Positions 35,006 to 44,421 of a stretch of DNA of 62,723 nt are shown here, piece after piece. A model generated the notes under the pieces. It did not search any database. It was given only the letters and a program-made list of their open reading frames with translations, and was not told where the DNA came from. The position numbers and the translations under genes were made by a program. Position 1 is the first letter of the stretch. The number at the start of each line of letters is the position of its first letter. Source of the stretch: Oscillochloris sp. (lineage in GTDB: Bacteria > Chloroflexota > Chloroflexia > Chloroflexales > Chloroflexaceae); contig JAAUQO010000006.1 of assembly GCA_012032775.1 (NCBI GenBank), forward strand, positions 1-62,723. Direction: 5' to 3'.

Positions 35006-36865
35006 ATGGTCGGGCAGATTAAACGCTTTCTGGTCGGCAAACCGATTGCAACCGAACAACAGCGCCATCATCGTCTGAGTCGCAGAACCGCTCTGGCTGT
35101 CCTTTCATCCGATGCGCTTTCATCGGTTGCCTACGCTACCGAAGCGATTCTGGCGGTGCTGATTCTGGCTGGAACCGCTGCGTTTGAAGTGGCGCTGCCG
35201 ATCGGTGCCGCGATCGCCGTCTTGATTCTGGTGGTCGGGTTCTCGTACCGTCAGACAATCCGCGCCTATCCACAGGGTGGTGGCGGTTATATTGTCGCCA
35301 GGGAAAATCTCGGCGAAACTTCCGGCCTGATCGCCGCCGGCGCCCTGTTGATCGATTATGTGCTGACGGTCGCGGTCGCAATTTCGGCCGGTGTGGCAGC
35401 AATTACGTCGCTCGCCGGTAATGTTGGGATGCCCGGCCTTACAAATTATTCCGTCGAGATCGCGCTCTTTTTTACGGCTCTGGTGACACTGGTTAATCTG
35501 CGCGGCGTGAAGGAGAGCGGCGGCGGGGGGATTTTTGCCCTGCCGACATATGCCTTTATCGCCTGTATCCTGCTGCTGATTGGTTTCGGGATCTTTCGAT
35601 CGGTGACGGTTGGTGTAACCCCGGTGGTGCATTCGGTTGCCCCACCATTGCCGGAAGCAACGCAGGCCCTTGGAATCTGGTTGTTGCTGCGGGCCTTCGC
35701 CGCCGGGTGTACTGCGCTCACCGGAATCGAGGCGATCAGCGACGGCGTGCCGCTGTTTCGCGTTCCCGAGTCGCGCAATGCCGCGACAACTCTCGGTTGG
35801 ATGGTGCTGATCCTGGTTACGATGTTTCTCGGTGTTACCTGGCTTGCCTATACCCACGGTGCATTGCCGAATGAACTCACCCACGAGACGGTGATCTCGC
35901 AGATGGCCCGCACGATCTTCGGCGTTGGTCCGGTCTATGTGGCGATCCAGGTTGCTACGGCCCTGATCCTGGTGCTGGCGGCGAACACCGCATTCGCCGA
36001 CTTTCCGCGCCTTGCCTCGTTCCTCTCGCGTGATCGCTTTTTGCCGCGTCAGTTTGCCTCACGCGGCGATCGGTTGGTCTTCTCGAATGGAATTGTGGTC
36101 TTGGGGATGTTCTCGGCGCTGCTGGTGATTTTGTTCAACGCCAACGAAATCGCTATGTTGCCGCTCTATGCGATCGGGGTATTCATCTCGTTCACGCTGT
36201 CGCAAAGCGGGATGGTGCAGCGGCATTTGCGTCTACGTGAAGAAGGCTGGCAGCGGGGCGCATTGATTAGCGGGATCGGCGCAACCCTTACTGCCATCGT
36301 GATGGTGGTTTTGGCTGTTACAAAGTTCACCCACGGCGCCTGGATGGTCTTGCTGATGATCCCGTTTCTGGTGTTGCTCTTTCGTGGAATCCGGCGCCAT
36401 TACGAGCATGTCGCCGAGCAATTATCGCTCAGTGGTGCGCCTCGCCCGGTGCCGTTGCGCCGCCACACGGCAATTGTGCTGGTTAGTGGCATTCATCGCG
36501 GTGTGTTGCCGGCATTGCAATATGCCCGGTCGATTGCGCCCGATAACGCAACTGCAGTCTATGTTAATCTCGATCCGGAGCAGACGGAGAAGATCAGTAC
36601 CCGCTGGTGCGATTGGGGCTGCGAGGTGCCGCTTGTGGTGCTCGAATCGCCCTATCGCTCGCTGCTGACGCCGCTGATGCGCTATATCGATGAGATGGAT
36701 ACGCGCTATAGCGATGATGTGATCACGATTGTGTTGCCGGAATTTGTGCCCGCCCACTGGTGGGAACACATTCTCCATAATCAAACCGGCCTGTTGATCA
36801 AGACCGCGTTGATGTTCCGCAAGGGCAAGGTAGTTACCAGCGTGCCGTATCGGTTGGAGAAATAA
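35006..36865 (+). CDS. kimA: KimA-family potassium/amino-acid permease
   Basis: A 619-residue APC-superfamily permease closely resembling KimA (YdaO), a high-affinity proton-coupled K+ importer. IKRFLVGKPI at the start, LSSDALSSVAYATEAIL in helix 1, YPQGGGGYIVARENLGE, ALTGIEAISDGVP and LVLAANTAFADFP follow the family closely. About 12 membrane helices span residues 25-465, and residues 475-619 are the cytoplasmic USP-like domain. KimA proteins are inhibited by c-di-AMP in Firmicutes. Here the gene has its own promoter and a terminator-bearing leader, so expression is probably controlled by attenuation. A terminator follows. Confidence 0.9.
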   Translation: MVGQIKRFLVGKPIATEQQRHHRLSRRTALAVLSSDALSSVAYATEAILAVLILAGTAAFEVALPIGAAIAVLILVVGFSYRQTIRAYPQGGGGYIVARENLGETSGLIAAGALLIDYVLTVAVAISAGVAAITSLAGNVGMPGLTNYSVEIALFFTALVTLVNLRGVKESGGGGIFALPTYAFIACILLLIGFGIFRSVTVGVTPVVHSVAPPLPEATQALGIWLLLRAFAAGCTALTGIEAISDGVPLFRVPESRNAATTLGWMVLILVTMFLGVTWLAYTHGALPNELTHETVISQMARTIFGVGPVYVAIQVATALILVLAANTAFADFPRLASFLSRDRFLPRQFASRGDRLVFSNGIVVLGMFSALLVILFNANEIAMLPLYAIGVFISFTLSQSGMVQRHLRLREEGWQRGALISGIGATLTAIVMVVLAVTKFTHGAWMVLLMIPFLVLLFRGIRRHYEHVAEQLSLSGAPRPVPLRRHTAIVLVSGIHRGVLPALQYARSIAPDNATAVYVNLDPEQTEKISTRWCDWGCEVPLVVLESPYRSLLTPLMRYIDEMDTRYSDDVITIVLPEFVPAHWWEHILHNQTGLLIKTALMFRKGKVVTSVPYRLEK

Positions 36866-36868
36866 ATC

Positions 36869-36909
36869 GGGTTGTCGATGTTGCCGCTTTGCCGCAACAT
36901 CGACAATCC
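36869..36909. terminator. Bidirectional terminator
   Basis: A stem of about 16 bp, GGGTTGTCGATGTTGC (36869-36884) with GCAACATCGACAATCC (36894-36909, one G-T pair), lies between kimA and the convergent sigma factor gene. Confidence 0.75.
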
Positions 36910-36918
36910 CACGATCAT

Positions 36919-38001
36919 TTAGTCCAGGTAGCCCTGCAAACGGTTGCCGACGCTCGGGTGGCGCAGGCGGCGCAGTGCCTCGGCTTCGATCTGGCGGGTG
37001 CGCTCACGGGTGATCCCGAAGGCCACCCCGACTTCCTCAAGGGTGTGGCGCTGGCCGTCGAGCAGGCCATAACGCATCTGCAAAATCTTCCGTTCGCGAT
37101 CAGGAAGATCATTCAATGCTGCGGTAATCTCAGCGTGCAGCATATTTTGCGCTGCGATCTCCATTGGCGTCTCAAGGCTCTCGTCGGCCAGAACTTCACT
37201 CACCCGGCCTTCGCTCTCGTTGTTCAGCGGTTGTTCCAGCGAAACCGGCTGGATCGAGGCCTGGAGCAGGCGCTTGATTTTGCGCAGGCTGACCCCAAGG
37301 GCATGGGCCAACTCTTCGGCGGTCGGTTCGCGCTCAAGTTCTTGTTCAAGTCGGTAGACTGCACGGCGGAGATGTACGATCGATTCGCTGAGGTGAACCG
37401 GCAAGCGGATGAGGCGACTTTGCTCGGCGATCGAGCGCGTAACAGCCTGACGAATCCACCAGGTTGCATAGGTCGAGAAGCGATTGCCCTTGGTGTAGTC
37501 GAACTTCTCGACGGCGCGCATCAGGCCGATATTGCCTTCCTGCACCAGATCCATAAAGGCCATCGGGCTGCCGATATATTTTTTCGCGACACTTACCACC
37601 AGACGTAGATTCGCCTGGATCAGTTTGCGCCGGGCTTCGAGGCCACGGGCCACAACTATTTCCAGCCGCCCACGCTCACGTCCGTTGACGTAATCCTCAT
37701 TGTCGATGCGTTGTCGGGCTGCCTTACCCTCGGTGATCTGCATTGCAAGGTTGCGTTCTTCTGCGGCATTCAGCAGCGCAACCTGTCCAATCTCTTGCAG
37801 ATACAATTGGACTGAATCTTCAACCGGCTCGACATCAGCATCCTCAGGGGATTCCTCTTCGGCTTCAAGCTCCATTTCCGGCTCATCAGCATCGGGCTCG
37901 CGCGCATCTTCGCCGTCCCAATTGTTGGATGTGCCGGCCTGAACGCTTGTATGATCATCGTCCAGCGTGCGAGCTTCTTTGGCTTTGCGGAAGTTCTTCA
38001 C
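36919..38001 (-). CDS. RNA polymerase sigma-70 factor (group 1/2)
   Basis: A 360-residue sigma factor. An acidic N-terminal stretch (about 15-60) is followed by region 1.2 (EDSVQLYLQEIGQVALLNAAEE), region 2 (MDLVQEGNIGLMRAVEKFDYTKGNRFSTYATWWIRQAVTRS), region 3 (LEREPTAEELAHALGVS) and region 4.2 (TLEEVGVAFGITRERTRQIEAEALRRLRHP). There is no long region 1.1 or non-conserved region, as in short primary or SigA/SigB-like factors of Chloroflexi. It could be the housekeeping sigma or a group 2 paralogue; context does not decide. It is preceded by about 200 bp of non-coding DNA. Confidence 0.93.
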   Translation of the reverse strand: MKNFRKAKEARTLDDDHTSVQAGTSNNWDGEDAREPDADEPEMELEAEEESPEDADVEPVEDSVQLYLQEIGQVALLNAAEERNLAMQITEGKAARQRIDNEDYVNGRERGRLEIVVARGLEARRKLIQANLRLVVSVAKKYIGSPMAFMDLVQEGNIGLMRAVEKFDYTKGNRFSTYATWWIRQAVTRSIAEQSRLIRLPVHLSESIVHLRRAVYRLEQELEREPTAEELAHALGVSLRKIKRLLQASIQPVSLEQPLNNESEGRVSEVLADESLETPMEIAAQNMLHAEITAALNDLPDRERKILQMRYGLLDGQRHTLEEVGVAFGITRERTRQIEAEALRRLRHPSVGNRLQGYLD

Positions 38002-38200
38002 GGCGATCTCTCCTGAATAGCTCAGCGGCGTAAGCCATTCTCGGCGCCGGTTCGGCGAGGATGCCTGCGGCGTCGGCGTCCACTATGCGAACATTTGGAG
38101 GCCGGTCGATCTCTATAACTTGACTGTACAGATATCTGGGCCTTCAAAGGTTTCGGTTCCTTACATTTTCACCTTTTGCACAGACTTTGTCAAGACTGGA

Positions 38201-38929
38201 TCAGTGCGAATTTTGCACGGATTTTGGCCGGTGGGCATCAATCGTCGCTCCACTCTGGCTCCTGGGCGACAGCAGCGCCAATTCAAGTACGGCTGCTGCG
38301 ATCTCATCGGTGCCGAGCAGGCCCGTAGTGATTTCAGGCACGGTGCTGCGCACCATCGCGGTATCGACAAAGCCGCCTGGATGCAGACAATTGACATTGA
38401 TGCCGTAGCGGCGTAGATCCTTTGCCATCACGCGGGTTAAACCATCAACAGCGCATTTAGCCGAATAGTACGCGGCAAAACCCGGTACGCCAATTCGCTC
38501 AAGCGGCGCGCCGATAGTGATGATATTTCCGCCGCCGCGGCTTGTCATCTGCGGGATAACTGCCTGTGCCGCCAGGAATGTGCCCTTCACCAGTGTGTCG
38601 TATATGGCATCCCACTGGTTCGCGCTGGTCTCCTGCAACGGTGCTCGTAGCCCAACTCCGGCGCTGGTTACCAGAATGCCGATCGGTCCAAGTTGTTCGC
38701 CAACCTGTGCAACAACTTCCTGCACCTGTGCAGCTTCACGGACATCAGCAGCGATACCCAGGCTACGTCCACCCAGGTCGTCAATCAGCCATGCCGTTTC
38801 GGCAACTTCATCGGCACTGCGAGCAGTTACGGCTACCAACGCTCCGGCACGGGCCAGGCTCAGGGCCATGGCCCGGCCTAATCCACGCCCGCCGCCTGTC
38901 ACCAGCGCCACGGTTCCGGTCAATTGCAT
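38201..38929 (-). CDS. Short-chain dehydrogenase/reductase
   Basis: A 242-residue classical SDR with the cofactor motif TGGGRGLG (about 11-18), NNAG-equivalent TSAGVG, and the YYSAK Tyr/Lys pair. The residue 13 positions before the catalytic Tyr, normally Ser, is Ala (TIGAPLERIG), so activity may be altered. Substrate unknown. I chose the ATG at 38929 because the fold starts MQLTGTVALVTGG and AAGGAG lies upstream. The frame is open 12 codons further. It follows the polyprenyl synthase gene, separated by a terminator. Confidence 0.87.
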   Translation of the reverse strand: MQLTGTVALVTGGGRGLGRAMALSLARAGALVAVTARSADEVAETAWLIDDLGGRSLGIAADVREAAQVQEVVAQVGEQLGPIGILVTSAGVGLRAPLQETSANQWDAIYDTLVKGTFLAAQAVIPQMTSRGGGNIITIGAPLERIGVPGFAAYYSAKCAVDGLTRVMAKDLRRYGINVNCLHPGGFVDTAMVRSTVPEITTGLLGTDEIAAAVLELALLSPRSQSGATIDAHRPKSVQNSH

Positions 38930-39062
38930 CGGTATTGCTCCTTTCAGTACCCGGCTTCTGTGCAAATCCTTTGCGTTCCGTACTATGCTCTACGGAACCG
39001 CGTGCGAAATGGATGTCTTTGGGTAAGTTGACGCCAGCGTATGGGTCGCATCCCGCCATGCA

Positions 39063-39088
39063 ACAAACCTCCCCGGAGGGAGGTTTGT
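39063..39088 (-). terminator. Terminator hairpin after the polyprenyl synthase gene
   Basis: A perfect 11-bp stem ACAAACCTCCC/GGGAGGTTTGT with a 4-nt loop lies 62 bp past the polyprenyl synthase stop. It lacks a long T-run. Confidence 0.6.
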
Positions 39089-39149
39089 GACGGAATAGCC
39101 GCAAAGAATGGCAAGGCAGGGTTCGGTTGCGGGTTGGATGCCTGCGGGG

Positions 39150-40217
39150 TTAGATATCGCGTTCAATCACAAAATGCGCCAGATCAATCAGCGCGCGGTG
39201 GGCAGCCGAGGGTGGGAAGATCGCCAGATGATCGATCGCGCGGACGATCAGGCGCCGCGCTTCTTCCATCGCCCGGTTAACGCCGCCCAGCGCAATGACT
39301 TCCTCGATCGCCTGGCGCACCGTGGTCTCATCAGGCTGGCTTTGTTCGATGATCGCATGCAGTTCCGGGCTGCTGCCGGCAGCAACGGCGTAGATCAAGG
39401 GCAGGGTGATCGTACCCTGGCGCAAATCATTTCCCGCCGGCTTGCCGAGTGTATGCTCATCGCCGACAAAGTCGAGCACATCATCGACGATCTGGAATGC
39501 CGTGCCGAGATCGTGCCCGTAGCGTCCCAATGCGGTAATTTCGGCCTCGCTACCCTGGCCGGCAACCATCCCGGCTTTGCAGGCCGCCTCAAACAGCACC
39601 GCCGTTTTCGCCCCGGTTTTGTAATAATATTGAGCCAGGGCCGTTTCGAGCGGCGTAATATGGGTTACCGGGCTAAGCTCGCCTTCAACAATTGTTTGCA
39701 CCGCCTGGGCATAAAAAGTGATGATCCGCGGATCAGGACTCAGGGCCATCTCACCTGCGGCGAGAGCAAAGAAATAATCGCCCACCATGAGTGCGACATC
39801 GTTGTCCCAGCGGGTATGTACCGTTACCCGGCCGCGCCGGCGGGCGGCTTGATCGACCAGATCGTCGTGGACAAGTGAGGCGGCGTGGATCAACTCGGCC
39901 GAGGCTGCCGGATGAATCACCCACTCCAGCCGATAATTACCCAAACGGGCCGCCAGAAGCGCCAATGCGGCCCGCAGCCGTTTGCCGCCCGAACGTACTG
40001 TGTGGGCGCTGGCAGCACTGATCAACGCCGAACGCGAACGCGAACGTTCAAGCAGCAATTGTTCCACCGCCAGCAGATCATCGGTAATTCCGGCCATATG
40101 GAATATCCCGGCCACGCCGGCTGTCTGCGAAGGTAACTGCTGCGTTCCGTGCGGCACCAGCAGTCCGAGTGCGTGTTCCGCCTCCGGCCCGGTTGTGTGC
40201 GTTCGATAGACCGCCAT
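39150..40217 (-). CDS. Polyprenyl diphosphate synthase
   Basis: E-type isoprenyl diphosphate synthase (about 355 residues). The first aspartate-rich motif is in HDDLVDQAARRRGRVTVH, the second is DDVLDFVGDEHTLGKPAGNDLRQG, and the chain-length region before the first motif is typical of octaprenyl-type enzymes. It probably makes the side chain of a quinone or a carrier lipid. I chose the ATG at 40217 (AGGAAGG upstream). The frame is open 30 codons further, but that part is non-coding in style. The N-terminal 60 residues are longer than in E. coli IspB. A good promoter with an inverted repeat lies upstream. Confidence 0.9.
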   Translation of the reverse strand: MAVYRTHTTGPEAEHALGLLVPHGTQQLPSQTAGVAGIFHMAGITDDLLAVEQLLLERSRSRSALISAASAHTVRSGGKRLRAALALLAARLGNYRLEWVIHPAASAELIHAASLVHDDLVDQAARRRGRVTVHTRWDNDVALMVGDYFFALAAGEMALSPDPRIITFYAQAVQTIVEGELSPVTHITPLETALAQYYYKTGAKTAVLFEAACKAGMVAGQGSEAEITALGRYGHDLGTAFQIVDDVLDFVGDEHTLGKPAGNDLRQGTITLPLIYAVAAGSSPELHAIIEQSQPDETTVRQAIEEVIALGGVNRAMEEARRLIVRAIDHLAIFPPSAAHRALIDLAHFVIERDI

Positions 40218-40333
40218 ATGGCTGTCCTTCCTAGCGTATCCAAGCCGAAGCGGTATCGGCTCGATGGTCATGCCTGTGCCGTCGGTACGAACCGTCGGCC
40301 GCAGCAATCTTTGTGTCGAATATCACAAACTTT

Positions 40334-40372
40334 AGTATAGCACTATCTTAACCCCTGTCAAGCCAAGATAGT
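40334..40372 (-). promoter_or_regulatory. Polyprenyl synthase promoter with inverted repeat
   Basis: On the minus strand, -35 TTGACA (40361-40356), 16-bp spacer and -10 TATACT (40339-40334). An 8-bp inverted repeat ACTATCTT/AAGATAGT (40342-40349 and 40365-40372) brackets the -35 box, suggesting a regulator site. Confidence 0.7.
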
Positions 40373-40631
40373 TCCGTTGCCGCATAAGGTTTTGATTATA
40401 CTTTGCCGGGCTAGGGCGCGACTGTCTGTAATGTACGTTACGGGCGACAACTAAACAGATAATTCCATAGATCGTCCTGAAGCGTCAATACCGATTATGC
40501 ATCAAAATGACTGAACCTGTGTATAATAGAGAACTGTTAGAACCTTGGTCGATATGTGTAGAAATTTACGTGCTGAAAGTGCCTTCCGATACATCCATAT
40601 TGAGCGCAGTTGCGTAGATAAGGATGAGGGC

Positions 40632-41264
40632 GTGGAGGATGAGATCGCACTCGTGTCCGCCACGACACAAAATACCGGTGCCACAGATCAGGCTACCGAT
40701 GAAACACTGATGATGTTGATCGCCGAAGGCGACAGCATTGCTTTGGCGCGGCTTTACGATCGCTATAGCCGGGTTGTGTACGGTCTGGCTTTACGCATTC
40801 TGGGCAATGCCGAACCTGCCGAAGATATTGTGCAAGAAACATTCTGGCGGGTTTGGAAGCGTAGTACCACATTTCAAGCCAGTCAGGGCCAGGTTGCGCC
40901 ATGGTTATTCGGTATCGCCCGTAACCTGTGCATCGATGAATTGCGACGGCGTCAGTCGCGTCCGGCAACGATCAGCAATGGGATTGATACGCCGCTGATC
41001 GCGGCTTTGCCCGATCTGGGGCAGGATGTCGAGGCGCTTTCATGGGAGATTGAGCGCCGGCAGTTGATCGTCGGGGCACTGAGTGAGCTTCCCGCCGACC
41101 AACGTCAAGTGATCGAATTGGCATATTTCGGCGGCCTGTCGCAACGTGAAATTGCCGCACAGTTGGAAAGTCCCCTTGGCACAATCAAGACTCGGATCCG
41201 CCTTGCCCTGCAAAAACTAAAAGGTTCGCTGCAGCAGCTGGGAGTCGGTCAGGACGACCGCTAG
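40632..41264 (+). CDS. ECF sigma factor (SigK-like)
   Basis: Extracytoplasmic-function sigma factor of about 210 residues. Region 2 is LARLYDRYSRVVYGLALRILGNAEPAEDIVQETFWRVWKR, and region 4 is LSELPADQRQVIELAYFGGLSQREIAAQLESPLGTIKTRIRLAL. The start is uncertain. GTG 40632 has AAGGA 9 nt upstream, while ATG 40554 or TTG 40545 would add 26-29 unconserved residues without a ribosome-binding site. A -10 TATAAT is at 40522-40527. The next gene, 13 bp on, encodes its RskA-type anti-sigma factor. Confidence 0.93.
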   Translation: MEDEIALVSATTQNTGATDQATDETLMMLIAEGDSIALARLYDRYSRVVYGLALRILGNAEPAEDIVQETFWRVWKRSTTFQASQGQVAPWLFGIARNLCIDELRRRQSRPATISNGIDTPLIAALPDLGQDVEALSWEIERRQLIVGALSELPADQRQVIELAYFGGLSQREIAAQLESPLGTIKTRIRLALQKLKGSLQQLGVGQDDR

Positions 41265-41277
41265 ATAGTTTGCGACG

Positions 41278-42180
41278 ATGAATACGTCCGATCAGAACAA
41301 TATAGAAAGTCAGCTTGCTGCCTACGCTCTGGGTGCACTCGATCTTGACGAGATGCCCGATCTCGAACGGGTTTTGGCGGAATCTCCAGAGCACCGCGAC
41401 GAGTTGGTTCGTCTGCGTACGGTTGTGGCCCATTTGCCGTATGCCGCAACGTCTGTCGATCCGCCCGCCCATATTCGCGAGCAGTTGTTGGCGCGGGTCG
41501 CCGCCGATCAGCAAACCCGCGTAAAGCCGGTGATCGCTGCGCCGTCGCCCGCCGCGCGCCCCTTGCCCAGGCGCACATCCTCCTGGTTGATTACGACCAC
41601 TATGGCGATCCTCGCGGTGCTGGTGCTTGGCCTTGGCGGCCTGACGTTGACGTTACAGCAGACGGTTGCCAACATGGCGGCGACGAATAGTGCTCTGATT
41701 ACAACTGTCGATCAGTTGCAGGGCGTGCTCGCTGAGACGCAGTTGCGGCAGGCGCAACTGGCCGATGATCTGCGCGCCGGCCAGATGCAGATCGATCAAC
41801 TGAACGATCGCCTGGCTCAAGATCAAACCCTGATTGCCTATGTGACGGCGCCGGGTGTTGCTACGCGCGAACTGCAAGCCGCCGATGCCGCTGAGATGGC
41901 CCGGGGCGAGATGTATATGTACCCCGGTAATTCCGACGCGGTGGTGTTGTTTAGCGGTTTGGAGACGTTGGAAGCGGGCAAAGTTTATCAATTCTGGTTG
42001 GCCGACGGAGCGACGCAAGTCGCCGGCGGTACATTCAGTGTTAATGCCAGTGGAATCGCGACCCTGGTGATTGATGCGCCGCGTGAAGTGAATGCCTACC
42101 GCCAGGTGATGGTGACGGTCGAACCAGCCGGCGGGAGTACCTCCCCCAGTAATCAAGTGGTGTTAAGCGGATCGCTTTAA
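41278..42180 (+). CDS. RskA-type anti-sigma factor
   Basis: A 300-residue membrane-anchored anti-sigma factor. The N-terminal cytoplasmic anti-sigma domain (about 8-75, LAAYALGALDLDE) binds the sigma factor. One membrane helix spans about residues 102-124. A coiled segment (about 130-180) leads to the extracytoplasmic RskA C-terminal domain (GKVYQFWLADGATQVAGGTFSVNASG). It has no zinc-binding HxxxCxxC. Encoded 13 bp after the ECF sigma factor, it would hold that factor at the membrane until a redox or envelope signal releases it. Confidence 0.92.
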   Translation: MNTSDQNNIESQLAAYALGALDLDEMPDLERVLAESPEHRDELVRLRTVVAHLPYAATSVDPPAHIREQLLARVAADQQTRVKPVIAAPSPAARPLPRRTSSWLITTTMAILAVLVLGLGGLTLTLQQTVANMAATNSALITTVDQLQGVLAETQLRQAQLADDLRAGQMQIDQLNDRLAQDQTLIAYVTAPGVATRELQAADAAEMARGEMYMYPGNSDAVVLFSGLETLEAGKVYQFWLADGATQVAGGTFSVNASGIATLVIDAPREVNAYRQVMVTVEPAGGSTSPSNQVVLSGSL

Positions 42181-42211
42181 TGGTGGCGTAGGCTCGCAAG
42201 TTTGTACGGCG

Positions 42212-43369
42212 CTACGGCCGCCATACCATTTCCCCGCCGGCTGTCGCCGGAAAGATCGCATTCATCAACCCCAAATCAGTATCGGCGCAGGTTAACTCAT
42301 CGCTGGCTCGTAGATCGGCGGCGTCGCGGTAGCCCAACAAGAATTGCGCTAATCCACCCAGACTGATCCGCCGGATCGCAAGATCGCGTGGTTCGCTTTC
42401 ACGCACAATACTCATCTGCCGCTTTTCGACCGCCAGGATTGCGCTGCCGCCGCTCCATTCCAGGCCGATCCGGCCTTCCCAGCCGTGATAATTTGAACGA
42501 TTCAGGCGTTCGTGCAACTCGATGCGTAATTCGTCCAGCGCGGCGAATGGATCGACCACTCCCCACAGCCAGGCTGCAGCATCAGGCGCCGGTGCGCGCA
42601 GTTCCAACCGGGCGCCAAGCTGGATCGCCGCCCGCGCCGTCACATGGATTGCCGGTAGCTCAAGCGCAAGCAGATCGCCGGATGCACGCACCTGGGCGGT
42701 TAATGCTTGGATAAGCATGCGGGCGGCGCCGCTGTCGGCGGCGGCGGCCTCGCGTACCAGCAATGCGCCGATACTCGGGCTGAGCGCCGCGTAGGCTACC
42801 GGGCGCCTGCGGTTGTCATCGAGAATCTGCAACCGGCTGTTGCCGGCCAGGATCCAGCGCCAGTCGGGCATAGCTCGTTGCGGCGCCAACGGGATGCGAT
42901 CATAGCTCGCGGCGTAGAGGGCGGCAAGATCGGCGATATCTTGCTCGCCGGCCAAACGAAGCCCACTCTTTGGATGCGGCGTTGTTTGCGGATCGAGTGT
43001 GAGATGGCTGCGCAGAGCACAAGGCGCCAGGCCGTATTCGGCGAATTGTGCCGGCGGACGGCGCAGACTCAGCCATGGCAAACCGGCTTCAGCCGCCGCA
43101 TGTACCGCCGCCTCAAGCAGGGCGTTTCGCACCGCCGGACTGCCCGATACCAGCTTGACGATTTCAAGCACCTCCAGCGTTGCTGCGCCCAGGCGTGCTC
43201 GTTGGTGGCTGAGCAAAACATACCCCGCCGCAGCAGTTCGTTGCAGCGCCAGGAGCGTGAATGAGTCCGTTGTGCGTGGGGCGGCGAGATGTCGTGCGAG
43301 CGCGGCGTCGCCGACGAATGCCCGTAAACGTTCGTCGTGTGCGCCTGGGATCACCGCTACCGCATCCAT
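42212..43369 (-). CDS. Eis-like GNAT acetyltransferase with SCP2-type C-terminal domain
   Basis: About 385 residues. The first half holds two tandem GNAT-like folds (AATLEVLEIVKLVSGSPAVRNALLEAAVHAAAEAG resembles the acetyl-CoA loop region). The C-terminal 110 residues match the sterol-carrier-like domain of Eis proteins (LHERLNRSNYHGWEGRIGLEW, SLGGLAQFLLGYRDAADLRASDEL). Eis acetylates amines of antibiotics or proteins in mycobacteria; here the substrate is unknown and motif fit in the GNAT part is loose. I chose the ATG at 43369 (MDAVAVIPG). It is divergent from a HAD hydrolase gene. Confidence 0.75.
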   Translation of the reverse strand: MDAVAVIPGAHDERLRAFVGDAALARHLAAPRTTDSFTLLALQRTAAAGYVLLSHQRARLGAATLEVLEIVKLVSGSPAVRNALLEAAVHAAAEAGLPWLSLRRPPAQFAEYGLAPCALRSHLTLDPQTTPHPKSGLRLAGEQDIADLAALYAASYDRIPLAPQRAMPDWRWILAGNSRLQILDDNRRRPVAYAALSPSIGALLVREAAAADSGAARMLIQALTAQVRASGDLLALELPAIHVTARAAIQLGARLELRAPAPDAAAWLWGVVDPFAALDELRIELHERLNRSNYHGWEGRIGLEWSGGSAILAVEKRQMSIVRESEPRDLAIRRISLGGLAQFLLGYRDAADLRASDELTCADTDLGLMNAIFPATAGGEMVWRP

Positions 43370-43517
43370 GCCAGTTCCTGTTCTACTATGACCTTGCGTT
43401 GGTGAACGAACTCCTTGGCACCGCGTCAAGCATCGCTCAGCACACCCGCTACCCGAAATGCTTACCCGGTACTCTGTTCCCATTGCAGGAGCGAGTCGTT
43501 TACATTATGATCAGTGT

Positions 43518-44198
43518 ATGAAGATCGAAGCCGTTATTTTCGATCGTGACCACACGCTGGTGTATTTTGACACTCAGCGCGTGGCTGCATTGAGCGCGCA
43601 GATCGCACAGATTGCGCCGGGATTGCCGGTTGAAGCCGCACAGCAATACTGGGCTACATGGCCGGGGCCGTGGCCACAGCTTGCTGCGGACGAAGCGGCA
43701 TTCTGGCGTGATTTCTGGACGGGTTTGGGCTCCGCACATGATCTTCCCGGCGATCATGTGCGTCGGCTCGCCACTGAGATTGGGCCACTCTACCACACCT
43801 GCTTCAAAGCATACCCCGAATCGGCGGCAGTGGTGCAACAGTTATCCAGCCGGGGATTGCGCCTGGCGGTATTGACGAACTTTGAATTGCCGAGTGTTGA
43901 TCTGACGTTACGTTATGCCGGGATCGACCCGCACTATTTCCAGGTGATGATCAGCAGTATTACCCTTGGTGTAGCCAAACCGGATCCGCGCGCCTTTCGG
44001 GCCACTGCGGCGGCGCTCGATGTTCCGGTTGAGCACTGTGCCTTTGTTGATGATCTGCCCGTACATGTGGCCGCCGCACATGCCGTCGGAATGCAAGCTT
44101 ACCGGATCGATCGTCAATCCGCCGGCGACCAGGATCCAACCGTTGTACGCTCCTTGGATGTTTTTGTGGAGCGTATCTCCCCTTTCTTCATGGCTTGA
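43518..44198 (+). CDS. HAD-superfamily hydrolase
   Basis: A 226-residue HAD phosphatase. Motif I is FDRDHTLV (about 8-15; nucleophile D9, acid D11), motif II is LTNFE, motif III Lys is in GVAKPDPRAF, and motif IV is FVDDLPVHVAAA. A helical cap lies between motifs I and II. It dephosphorylates a small metabolite; the exact one is not evident. I chose the ATG at 43518 because the nucleophile strand starts there; the upstream open frame overlaps the divergent promoter region. Confidence 0.88.
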   Translation: MKIEAVIFDRDHTLVYFDTQRVAALSAQIAQIAPGLPVEAAQQYWATWPGPWPQLAADEAAFWRDFWTGLGSAHDLPGDHVRRLATEIGPLYHTCFKAYPESAAVVQQLSSRGLRLAVLTNFELPSVDLTLRYAGIDPHYFQVMISSITLGVAKPDPRAFRATAAALDVPVEHCAFVDDLPVHVAAAHAVGMQAYRIDRQSAGDQDPTVVRSLDVFVERISPFFMA

Positions 44199-44421
44199 GT
44201 CCTCCATTCCTCATCCCACCCTGACTACGACAGCCTGTCGTAGCTTCTGTCATCTCTTGCTCATCTCATAGTCTTCCGATCCTCGGCAGTAAATTTTACA
44301 ATCAGCCTTAGGTATGAGGACGGGGTTCTCAATCGGGTAACGAGTCGGGCCTGCTTGCTCTACAAGGTGTGCCGCGCTGAACGTCGCGCCACTCGACACT
44401 CAGGCAAGGAATGAGGAGACC

